The translations under genes were made by a program, and so were the position numbers. The notes beneath the pieces were generated by a model. That model did no database searches and was not told the origin of the DNA. It worked only from the letters and a program-made list of their open reading frames with translations. A DNA stretch of 64,000 bases from CBDCWT01 sp965223305. Its GTDB lineage: Bacteria; Planctomycetota; Planctomycetia; Pirellulales; Pirellulaceae. Below, in pieces: positions 1-9,000 of this stretch (the stretch's first letter is position 1; every line of letters begins with the position of its first letter). The stretch covers positions 62,001 through 126,000 of the forward strand of contig CBDCWT010000037.1 in the NCBI GenBank assembly GCA_965223305.1, written 5' to 3'.

Positions 1-175
1 CCCGGATTATTCATGAAGATCGTGGCGAGAGGTTGTAAGTACGTTCGTGGCAAGGAAGGCGAGCAATTCTTCCGCAGGCGTATTGTAGCAATACGTCGAG
101 GGAGAATTGTGAAGCATGACGAAGCCACGGATGGACTTACGACCTCGCAGCAGATCGCTCATGAATAATTCGGGC
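1..175. repeat. 175-bp near-palindromic element with long imperfect terminal inverted repeats (MITE-like or IS remnant)
   Basis: The left end begins CCCGGATTATTCATGA, and the right end (160-175) is its reverse complement with one mismatch. The match continues inward for about 54 bp on each side with small gaps: GTAAGT and CGTGGC on the left pair with GCCACGG and ACTTAC on the right. The centre holds a short hairpin with arms cgtattg and caatacg. There is no coding capacity inside. The whole piece could fold into one long hairpin, as expected of a miniature inverted-repeat element or a collapsed insertion sequence. The window begins exactly at its left end, so flanking target duplications cannot be checked. 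I do not assign it to an IS family. Confidence 0.6.
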
Positions 176-236
176 TAGCATTTAAGATACGGGGACAGCC
201 TGCAAGTTCAATTGGGAAACGCAGACGGAAGTGCTC

Positions 237-412
237 AACCCGGCAAGAATTGCTCCGCGAGAACGACGTTCACCTCACCGGCGGCCTCCCGCAACTTCCT
301 GACAGCTTCGTAATCGTCAGGGTTCCAGCACTCACGAGTCGGCACGACGACTAGATCGATCGGAGCTATGCCGACCTTATGCCAATCAGGCGTTTTGCCA
401 CTAGTGTTTCAG
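237..412 (-). pseudogene. Orphan C-terminal reading-frame fragment
   Basis: Read on the minus strand from about 411 to the TGA at 237, the sequence gives roughly 58 codons of protein-like sequence. It includes the stretches GIAPIDLVVVPTREC and VNVVLAEQFLPG, with alternating hydrophobic residues as in a strand-helix-strand. There is a stop just upstream (about 412) and no start codon in frame, so this is a tail without a head. It lies 13 bp downstream of the protease-nuclease gene stop on the same strand and in a different frame. It may be the end of a second gene truncated by insertion of the neighbouring palindromic element. I do not recognise the family. Confidence 0.3.
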
Positions 413-424
413 CTTGACGAACGC

Positions 425-2617
425 CTAGCTTGAAAGACCACGTGTGAAGTCAATCGTGTCAACGAGGAATGGAAAGTCGATCAGTGGATTACGATTGCCC
501 TGCACACCGAAGATGGATTCGTTCCGATGCTTCTCGTAATCCCCCGGTGGTGTTTCCTTCGACCACTTCTTCAATGTCTCGATGGCTGCCGCATCGTACT
601 TCTGCTCGGAAATTGCACCTTTATAGCAGATCAGAAAGTAGAGCGTCGCCCGTGCCAGGATGTGCTTGCCGTTCGCCGGTTCAAAGGTATCGTTCGAATG
701 CAGTTTTCGACCGGCAGGACCGATGTAGACAGGACGGTCATTGGGGCCATCCTCGCCGAAGGCGCCAAGCTCTCGGAACGCGAAGTCTGATCGATACTGG
801 TTTGAGCCACCGTCGGCAGCGATCAGGTGATGCAAGTCGCTAATTCCGTCAGGATGGTCATCGTCGAACCAAGACTTTGGAACGATATGTTCGCAGTTGA
901 GAAATCTGCTGCTTCCGGTAAATCGGTCAGGCAGCAAGTGCTCCATATCTAACTCAGCAATTAGGTCCTTGAGCATGAGTTGCTCGGGCGCAATTATCGT
1001 CTTGGTATACGGGCACTGCAACATTCGATGCGGCTGCAAGTCGGCCTTGGTGTAAAGGTGAGCCCGCGCTCGTGCATACTGCGTCCTGTTTTCCAACGTT
1101 CTCACCGACTCAGCTGTCCGGCTTGATCCGACCACAGACTCCAGCTCTCGAAGACTCTCAGGAAACTTGTCGGCAAGTGAGAGCGTTGTCGATAGAAGGG
1201 TATGCAACTCCTCATACAAATCACTTGCCGAAATTGAGTTATTCTCAATCTTCGTGCGTAGGCTACCGTAATACGTGCTCTGGCGGGTATCAATAGTCGC
1301 GTCATCGGGCAAATACTCTTCCTCGCGTTCCCGCTGAAGCACCGCGAGTGCTTTGAAGACACTTTTCTGGCTATTCAATTGATTCTTGAAAAGCTCCAAC
1401 GTCCTTCGTTGGTCTTCGGGGACGGGCGTCGGCGCGAGTGGCCGGTGCGTATCATCCGATCCGGCGAAGTAGAAATTGAATGTGACTGGTGATGCTGAGT
1501 CGACTCGCCCGCCGGACAATCCTGAGAACTGTGATCCCGATTCGGGGCTTTGCGGCCTGGCGACCATTACTGCCGGAGAGATCTCGTCGTAAAGCACACG
1601 TTCCTGTGGCAACAACGATCGGGCTTCTTGACGCAGCCAGGTAACGATTTTTTCGATACGAATCCCTTCATTCAACTCCACCGTACTGGCCTCGCCAACG
1701 CCGGCGACTCCCAGTGACTGCAGAATCTGTCGGTAGACGGCGACTTCATCGGGGTCATCGACCGCGACGCCGGCATGGTGGAGCGCCACCACTTTCCAGT
1801 TTTCATCGAAAACGGGTGAGCCGCTCGAGCCGCGTTCGGTATCTGAAGCGTAAAGCCAGTACCGAGGATCCGATTCCGGCCATTCACCGGCCACGAAGTT
1901 GTCACGAATCGAGACTTGCTTCAGACCTCCGGCTGGATGGTGAATGATGTTGAATCGCTCTCCGACCTGTACGGCATTCTCGTCGTCAGCGATCGAGACC
2001 GCCCCAAATCGACTCAAACTCACACCGTCTCGGTTCATCGCTTCCAGGGCAACAACCGTGCAATCCAATTCGTCAATGGGACTCGTAACGAAGAACTCTT
2101 CAGGTTTGAACTGAAATGAGATCGGTTGGCCGTCGGGCGAGTCGCCGTACTCAAATTCAACCAGGTTCTCTTTTGCATCGACCGGCGAGCGGATGACATG
2201 ATGATTTGTCATCATCAGCCTTGGTGAAATGAGAAACCCGGTACCATTTGCACCACGGTGCGGCAATGTGACGATGCGGCCCACCGCGTAAGCAGTGTTC
2301 GACCCCTGATGCAGAAATTGTACCGACAAAAGATCATTTACGCCGATCAGGCTCTCGTGGATAATCCGATTGGCTTCTGCGTTTGTCGCAGTGCCGCCTG
2401 ATTCCAGGCGCGACTCTGCGGCTGCGCGGCTCACCGCCCGCGCCAATTGCGTGGCGGCTTGCACCTCGCCTTTGCTCCTAAGTCGCTGGATCGTCTTTTC
2501 TGACGGCGCTAGCTCAGCGAACTCGCCGTCTTGGAAATGCCGCGCGACCCGCATCCTCTGCTGCTTGCTATCGTCGAGCCGCTTCCTGAGCTGCACTTGT
2601 GCCTGTGCCTTCTGCAT
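425..2617 (-). CDS. Trypsin-like serine peptidase fused to an EndoI-type HNH endonuclease
   Basis: The product is 730 aa. About residues 80-310 form a trypsin/V8-like peptidase. The catalytic His is in TNHHVI, the Asp in DELDCTVVAL, and the nucleophile Ser in RGSSGSPVFD. A helical linker (about 400-560) is followed by a C-terminal nuclease with CEHIVPKSWF and SDLHHLIAADG, the His/Asn-metal core of the bacterial endonuclease I family. No signal peptide is visible, so a cytoplasmic role is likely. Fusions of a peptidase of this type with nucleases are known from predicted biological-conflict proteins; an immunity or self-killing role here is inference. An upstream GTG at 2626 is possible, but GGGAGG lies 9 nt before the ATG at 2617, so I take the ATG. 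No partner gene follows except the orphan fragment. Confidence 0.8.
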   Translation of the reverse strand: MQKAQAQVQLRKRLDDSKQQRMRVARHFQDGEFAELAPSEKTIQRLRSKGEVQAATQLARAVSRAAAESRLESGGTATNAEANRIIHESLIGVNDLLSVQFLHQGSNTAYAVGRIVTLPHRGANGTGFLISPRLMMTNHHVIRSPVDAKENLVEFEYGDSPDGQPISFQFKPEEFFVTSPIDELDCTVVALEAMNRDGVSLSRFGAVSIADDENAVQVGERFNIIHHPAGGLKQVSIRDNFVAGEWPESDPRYWLYASDTERGSSGSPVFDENWKVVALHHAGVAVDDPDEVAVYRQILQSLGVAGVGEASTVELNEGIRIEKIVTWLRQEARSLLPQERVLYDEISPAVMVARPQSPESGSQFSGLSGGRVDSASPVTFNFYFAGSDDTHRPLAPTPVPEDQRRTLELFKNQLNSQKSVFKALAVLQREREEEYLPDDATIDTRQSTYYGSLRTKIENNSISASDLYEELHTLLSTTLSLADKFPESLRELESVVGSSRTAESVRTLENRTQYARARAHLYTKADLQPHRMLQCPYTKTIIAPEQLMLKDLIAELDMEHLLPDRFTGSSRFLNCEHIVPKSWFDDDHPDGISDLHHLIAADGGSNQYRSDFAFRELGAFGEDGPNDRPVYIGPAGRKLHSNDTFEPANGKHILARATLYFLICYKGAISEQKYDAAAIETLKKWSKETPPGDYEKHRNESIFGVQGNRNPLIDFPFLVDTIDFTRGLSS

Positions 2618-3184
2618 GGTACTCACCCTCCCTTTTGCTCTTGCCAGCGACGAATTGAGCGACGAATCTGTTATATCAGATATATCAGATCAACTTCATT
2701 CAAATCGGTGCCGCTCGTCCCCGGCTCCCCGTCCTGAGGAGCGCTCTGGGCATTCGATGGACGCAGGCACACACAGCTTTGCTGCGATCTGGCACCGGCC
2801 GGCGCCCGGCCGCAACTCACTCCTAGCCTGGCAATTCGGCGACAATCATTCTCTCCTTAGAGTCACGCGGTACGCGATAACGATTTGTTGGTCCCCGACC
2901 TTGCTCGTCGATGCGCCGAGAGTTCGGACGCACACCCAAAGATCAATGACCGGGCGGCACGCGATCACTGCGATAAACGGGGAAGTTGCACGGACCTTCT
3001 CGTTACGGAGTCGTCACCAGAACCTGCCGGCTCGCACCGCTTCACCCACTCGTATGAGGCTGTCGATGGGGTAAACGTCGATGTCATTCTGGACGCCAAT
3101 CTCCACAGTTGATCAAAGAGGAGCGTGCCTGCGCTCAGTCACTGGACGAGTTCCTGGCAGAGCTGACCTGAAGTCGCTCCTTCG
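2618..3184. promoter_or_regulatory. Intergenic region with a tandem 9-bp repeat upstream of the protease-nuclease gene
   Basis: Two exact tandem copies of ATATCAGAT lie at 2673-2681 and 2682-2690, about 56 nt before the start codon of the minus-strand protease-nuclease gene. This is a plausible position for an operator or AT-rich promoter element. Farther on, the plus strand from about 3015 to 3172 reads as two short protein-like pieces in different frames. One ends VNVDVILDANLHS and the other reads KEERACAQSLDEFLAELT before a TGA at about 3170. They look like a decayed gene tail, but I cannot name it. Nothing else is recognisable here; the longer open frames in this stretch have no protein-like character. 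Confidence 0.3.
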
Positions 3185-5413
3185 CTAATTCATCGCTCCG
3201 GCTTCGCCGCTGCGACTCACGTAGAACTTTGCCTCACCCTCACAATGCCCCGCGCAGTTTTCGTCGCAACCTCCATAGCAAGCTCTTTGGCACGGTAGAT
3301 CGTTGCTACATCCGTCGCAGTCTTGATTGCAGGATTCGGCGCATGTACCAAGACAGTTGCATGGCGCGCGGGGGGTCCGGCCTTCCTTGCGCCAGCCGAG
3401 CGCTTCGCGCCGCGCTTTCCAGTGCGCATAGCATGAACGCATACGGGCCTTCTGATGTTGCAAGGCACGTCTGGTGTCACGAGCCAGGGCGACCATTGAC
3501 CGTCCGTTGTCCAATCCCGGGCCAAATTGCCAGATCAGCCCCAGGTGCACTCGGTCCTTCGGATAACCTGGCACATCGGTGAGACCATGGCCATAGTCGA
3601 ACCGAAACGACAGGTCCTGGGCCATCGCCATCTGCATTCCCACGCCAACGCTGGCCATGAAGGGATTGTCCTGGTCGGTCGGTTGGCGGTCGAAGGCGTA
3701 CACTTGTCCCAGGTCCACGAACGTGTAAAACCGCTTTCGGCCGCGCAGGCCTCGAAAACACAGTTCTGCGGGCCGGGGACCCAGCTCGAAGCTTGTTCGC
3801 CAACCGTAGTCGCCACTTTGAGTCCGTTGGTCGTAGCTTCGGATGCTGTCGAAGCCGCCCAAGCCAAGAGTTTCGCTAAATAGCAGCCGATCGGTCGCCC
3901 ACTGTGCTGTGGCACGGGTAGTCAACATCCACATGCAGGCGGGGTCGAGTATTCTTGCTTCGTGATAGGAAACCCGGCCGTAGACGTAGTCAGGTGATGT
4001 CCCGGGCCGAATCGTGCTGAACGCCCGCGCACTCGAAGAAAGCAAGTCCCCAGGCCCGACAAACAGGTCGGCTTGAAATAGACGGTACTCGTCGAACGTC
4101 CGGCGGCGGAGTCGGGAATAGCCCAGGCGAAACTGGAACAGGTTGGCAGCTGAGGTTCCCACCGTGGCCCCACCGAATTCCAGGTCGTTGTCGGTCGATT
4201 TGAAGTCGCCTCCGAGGTAGACGTATTCCTCGGCCCAGCGCGTCTTGCAGATGTACTGCGTGAGCCCAGCGCCGACTTGCCAACTCTGGCCTGTTTGGTG
4301 CAATGGAAATCCAAAATCGGGATTCACTCGAGCCCAGCTTCCGAACACGTTGAAGCTACGTTCTCGGTCGATCGGCTGCGTGTAATTTGCCGCGTGTGCC
4401 TTCAGGCGATCAAAATGTGTATCGCTTGTGTGCTGGTAACTGAGAAGGCCGTCGCGGCCCAACATGTTGCCGTAGGTGAAGCCAGCCAACAATCGATCGC
4501 GGCCCAGCGTTTGAACGCCTGTGTCGTCGTATCCGAGGTACGCGCGAATCGGTGCTAAATCGCTAACGTTGTAGAACACATCGGTATAGCCGTCAGCCTG
4601 ACCGGGAAGCAAATCGACCGTCACCGTCCGAAACGGGTTCTGGTTGAGCCAGAAAAGATCCTTTTCGATGTTCGGCTCGTAGATGGAATCGCCGATTCGC
4701 GTGTCTTGGATCCATCGCGCCACGCTCTCCGCGGCGAAGAATTGGCCCCCGTTCACAACGACCCGGCCGATTGTTGCTTCAATGACAACGATTTGGACTG
4801 TGCCGCCGGTGATGTTCTGTTCGGGAATGAGAACGTCAACCACCGGCTGCTTAAAGTGCCGGTACAGATTGAGGATGTCGCGCGACATTTGGTTGAGACT
4901 TCGCAGTGAGATCGGACGTCCCAGGTAGCCTTCGACAATGTCGCGAAACTCCAGGGAGAACACCAAGGAAGGTGCCGAGGCGGGTTGATAAAACAGGGAG
5001 TTGTAGATCTCAGGATCAATCAATGGGGCGTTCGGAAACTGGTCGTATCCGTCCTCGGGAAACAACAATTCTTCGCTAGCGGGCGGTTGGGCGTGAAACT
5101 GTGTTTCGGGGCCCGGCGGAACTGGCCACGCAGGTGCGGACCCAATCCGTAGGACCAGACCGTTCAAGTTCGCGTTCGTCGCCCGCGGTTCAACAAATTG
5201 CTTGTCGCTATAGACAACGACTGCGTCCAAACGATCGACCAACTGCCGGTCGCTACCAGTTGCTGGTTCGGGGGCTGGCGCGAGTTGTGGGGCGTCCAAA
5301 TCACGGGGAGACGGGGTCAACGGTTGGTACCGCTCGTAGTTCTGTGCCAAGGTCCCTCTGGACAAGAGGAGTATTGTGATGGTGATGGAAAGGATTCGGG
5401 CCACGGGTTGCAT
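3185..5413 (-). CDS. Two-partner secretion outer-membrane translocator (TpsB/ShlB-FhaC family) with a Cys-rich C-terminal tail
   Basis: The product is 742 aa from the ATG at 5413; an in-frame TTG at 5428 is a weaker start. A signal peptide ending near TLAQ comes first. It is followed by a Pro-rich linker, POTRA-like domains (about 165-310, with NLYRHFKQPVVDVLIP and EQNITGGTVQI), then a 16-stranded-barrel-like region. The L6 motif of the Omp85/TpsB family appears as IRSYDQR. The barrel should end near VHLGLIWQFG. After it come about 105 extra residues that are first Arg/Lys-rich and then contain 11 cysteines in about 40 residues (PCNCLGTC, GGCDENCAGHC). Such a tail is not usual for this family. 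TpsB moves its TpsA partner across the outer membrane without ATP. The divergent neighbour at 6065 is the obvious substrate. Confidence 0.9.
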   Translation of the reverse strand: MQPVARILSITITILLLSRGTLAQNYERYQPLTPSPRDLDAPQLAPAPEPATGSDRQLVDRLDAVVVYSDKQFVEPRATNANLNGLVLRIGSAPAWPVPPGPETQFHAQPPASEELLFPEDGYDQFPNAPLIDPEIYNSLFYQPASAPSLVFSLEFRDIVEGYLGRPISLRSLNQMSRDILNLYRHFKQPVVDVLIPEQNITGGTVQIVVIEATIGRVVVNGGQFFAAESVARWIQDTRIGDSIYEPNIEKDLFWLNQNPFRTVTVDLLPGQADGYTDVFYNVSDLAPIRAYLGYDDTGVQTLGRDRLLAGFTYGNMLGRDGLLSYQHTSDTHFDRLKAHAANYTQPIDRERSFNVFGSWARVNPDFGFPLHQTGQSWQVGAGLTQYICKTRWAEEYVYLGGDFKSTDNDLEFGGATVGTSAANLFQFRLGYSRLRRRTFDEYRLFQADLFVGPGDLLSSSARAFSTIRPGTSPDYVYGRVSYHEARILDPACMWMLTTRATAQWATDRLLFSETLGLGGFDSIRSYDQRTQSGDYGWRTSFELGPRPAELCFRGLRGRKRFYTFVDLGQVYAFDRQPTDQDNPFMASVGVGMQMAMAQDLSFRFDYGHGLTDVPGYPKDRVHLGLIWQFGPGLDNGRSMVALARDTRRALQHQKARMRSCYAHWKARREALGWRKEGRTPRAPCNCLGTCAESCNQDCDGCSNDLPCQRACYGGCDENCAGHCEGEAKFYVSRSGEAGAMN

Positions 5414-6064
5414 TAGCAAACTCGACAACTGCTTTGAGGGGGACGTTCCGGACTCTTGTTACAGCCGTCATCGTCCGCGGTGACGGCCGAGATGTGCAAC
5501 TCTGCAGTGCCCCGGTCTATTCTTTGTAGCCGAAGTACGTCGGGCGTCTCGTTCGAGTCGAAAAACCGCGATTGTTTCCCTGATCCCTGCAGCGCGCATG
5601 CAGTTCATCGGGAAACGTCGAATTTTCGGATCATGCGTCGCAGGAGTGGGCTTGCGTCGCAGCAATGCGTACGTGACCGACCGTAATGCCTGTGATGGTC
5701 ATACGGGCTAGTCGTTAAAAAAACTTCGAGAGCCGCAACCGCTACCATCAGATCCTTCCCCAAATTCGGTCTGAGATCGGGCCATCAGCGTCACCCCTCG
5801 CCCAAAACGCACGGTGCGCCCCCAAGTCTGCGCAGAGCCTCGATAGCAGGAGACCACGGCCGTTCCGGCGCGGCATTCTCGGCCATATGCGCCGCATATT
5901 CAGACTTTCGAAAAGAGTCCTTGCAACTTACTGGGGAGACTGTCGTAGTGGGAATTGGACTGGTAGTGGGAATTGGACTGGCTGATAAGCGAGCGGACCG
6001 CGAGCTAAGGTTGATACAGCTACTTGACTCTGTGCAACCACTGTGAATCACGGACAGGAATACT
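5414..6064. promoter_or_regulatory. Divergent promoter region between tpsB-like and tpsA-like genes, with a perfect 18-bp tandem repeat
   Basis: This 651-bp spacer separates divergently transcribed secretion partners and should hold both promoters. Two exact tandem copies of GTAGTGGGAATTGGACTG lie at 5945-5962 and 5963-5980, about 85 nt before the tpsA start. They are candidates for a regulator binding array. A hairpin with 7-bp arms (gccgtca 5464-5470, tgacggc 5481-5487) lies about 50 nt before the tpsB start and could sit in its leader. Short open frames here (for example minus strand 5791-6081) have no protein-like features and are not called. I see no recognisable sigma-70 consensus pair. 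Confidence 0.4.
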
Positions 6065-9000
6065 GTGACGTCCATGCTCAATACTCATCTCCGGGCCGCC
6101 AGGCGCAAACTATCCCTCGGTATTCGCGTTTGTCTGAGCGCGTTGCTAGTGTTGCAGCCGGCGTTGAGCGACCTCTGTCGGGCAGAGAATCCGACAGGCG
6201 GGGCGATTGTCGCCGGCGCCGGGACGATCTCCAATGCAGGCTCGACCCTGAACGTCATGACAACCAGTGATCGAGCGATCATCAATTGGCAGAGTTTCAG
6301 TATCGGGCAGGGCCATACCACGAACTTTCAAATGCCCGGGGCGAACGCGGCGGTATTGAACCGAGTCGTTACCTCGAATCCCTCGGCAATCTATGGAACG
6401 CTCAATGCAAACGGCAACGTGTTCCTTGTGAATCCGTCGGGCGTGCTGGTCGGCGCCTCTGGCATGATCAACACGAATGGGTTCACTGCGTCCGTGCTGG
6501 ATATTTCCAATTCTGAGTTCATGAAGGGCGGCTCGCTCACCTTTGGCGGTGACAGCATGGCCACCGTGACGAATTTGGGCTCGATCATCACCGGCTCGGG
6601 CGGCGCGACATTGATCGGCGGGCAAGTGATGAACAGCGGTTTGATCTCCAGCGAGGGCGGATCCATCAACTTGGTTACCGGAAACTCCGCGCAACTAAGC
6701 GGCGGCGTGGTGTACACGCAGGCCGACCAAGGCACGGTGAACAACGGAATCAGCGAGACTGCGGGTCTGATTCGCAACACCGGCGTGGTCCGTGCTACTG
6801 GGGCGCTGGAGGTCGGCGGAGAAGTCTACCTGGTAAGCCCAGGCGGTAGCGTGATGCAAGAAGGCCTGATCGCCGCCCAGCGAGTCAACGCTTCGAGCAC
6901 CGTTGCTGGCACCCCGGAGCAGAACGCGGCCGATGAGACTGCGGGCGGCAAGGTCGTCGTGACCGGCGCCGATGTTGTTGTGTCCGGCGAGATCGACGCG
7001 TCGGGTGAACACGGTGGGGGCCAGGTTCACATCGGTGGAGGATTCCAGGGTTCGGATCCGTCCATCCTGAACTCCGAATCCACGCTAGTAACGGCCGGCG
7101 CCATGATTCGCGCCGACGCGACCGTTTCTGGTGACGGTGGAACGGTGACGCTTTGGTCCGACGGCGAAACGGCCTTTCACGGCATCATCGCGGCAACCGG
7201 CGCGCCGCTTGGATCGGGCGGCCTGGTGGAAGTGTCCGGCAAGCAGTCTCTTCGATTCGCCGGTCAGGTGGATACGCGCGGCGGACAGCTGTTGTTGGAC
7301 CCCTACGACTACGTCATCGACGTCACCGAGGCTGCGTTCATCACGAGTGCGCTGGCATCCAACAATGTAACGATTCAGACTGACGTTAACGACCCTTCGT
7401 CCGGGGCGACCGGGCCTCCGTCTGGCAACGGCGACATCACAATACTCGCCCCGATTAGTTGGACGTCGAACAACACGCTGACCTTACTCGCCCAGGGGGA
7501 TGTCGACATCACCGCCGACGTCCAAGCTGATTCGTCCGGCTCACTGAATGTGGTGGCCGGCTGGGACGGAGCCACGGCCTACAGCACCGCGACATTTCTT
7601 GCTGCAGATCCACTCACGACGACGATCTACGGGCAGAACAATGGCGGTGTCGCGATCAGCAGCGGAGCGGCGGCCGGCAGCCGCCACGGCGAGACGAACG
7701 TTTTCGCCGAGAGTTTGCACGTCCTCGGGTCTGGCGGAAATAGCCAGCTGGGATTCCGCGCGCCAAGCACCAGCTCCGCCTACAGCATTACTGGTGGGAT
7801 CAATGTTCGGACGACTGGCGACGTCAACGTAGAGTCGCTGGGTAATCTCGCTCAAATCGGCCACGTCGGAACCGGACGAGGTGGCTCTCAAGTAACCGTG
7901 GACGCACCGATCACGATTGCCGCCGCCGGCGATCTCTATATCGACTCGAACGTCAATCAGACGAGCACCCAGATTGGCCATGGCGGCAAGGGGTCCGGCG
8001 GCGACTTCAGCGGGGACATCACTGTCACGGTCGACAATTTCGCACTCATGGCCGGCAATGGCGGCGACCCATCTCAGCTGGGACATGGCTCGTTCGCTGC
8101 CGCCGGTGTGATGAGTGGGACGATCGACCTTACGGTGACCGGCGACCTCACGGCGGACGGGGAAAGCAATCTGAACCGATACTCCCTGGTGGGGCACGGC
8201 GGAGGCAGTGCCGGCGGAGAAGTGAGCGGAGATATCTTCGTGCACGTCGGCGGATCGATCACGACAAAGAATACGCACATCGGTAGTTTGGTGACCAATC
8301 GCGCCGACTACACAAGCGGCAATACCTACATGGCGGTCGCTCAGATCGACAATACGGGCACATTCACCTCGGTCGAGGACTCCAGCTACTGGAGTGCGGA
8401 CAACGGCGAACTGCGGTTCTACATGCCCGGCGCCGGCAGCTGGACAGCCGACGGTGGGTCAACGCTCGTCAACGGAGTACTGGGAAGCAACGTCTACGAA
8501 CTCGATGGCAGCTTCAAGAACGAGGTTGGTGTTTATCAACCCTGGAATGGTGGCTACCTCGGCACGCCGGCAGATAACTATTCGTTCTACTTCACGGATC
8601 CGATCGAACTCGTTGTGCGCGCGTTGTCCGGTTCGTCCATCTACGGGGACACACCGTCATCGCCAGGATTGGTTCTGGACTCGGGCAGCCTCCAGGACGG
8701 CGACACGCTCGCATCCATCGGTCTGTCGACGGACTTCGCGCTGACGTCCACATCGCCGGTTGGCGGCAGCGTGATTCAAGTCACGGGGGCCGGCTCAGTC
8801 CCTTCGGAGACCTACAACGTTACCATGACCGTTGACGGTCTCTACACGATCAATCCAGCTCCGCTGACAATCATGCCAACCGCGCAGTCGAAAACGTTTG
8901 GCGACGCGTATACACTCGACACGACAGCGTTTACAGCTGCCGGTTTGAAAAACGGTGAGATCGTCACCAATGTCGCCCTGAGCAGCAGTGGGTCTCCGGC

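Noticed and set aside
3015..3172. A short real gene upstream of the TpsB locus
   Set aside because: Two protein-like pieces lie in different frames without a start; noted only as a possible remnant.
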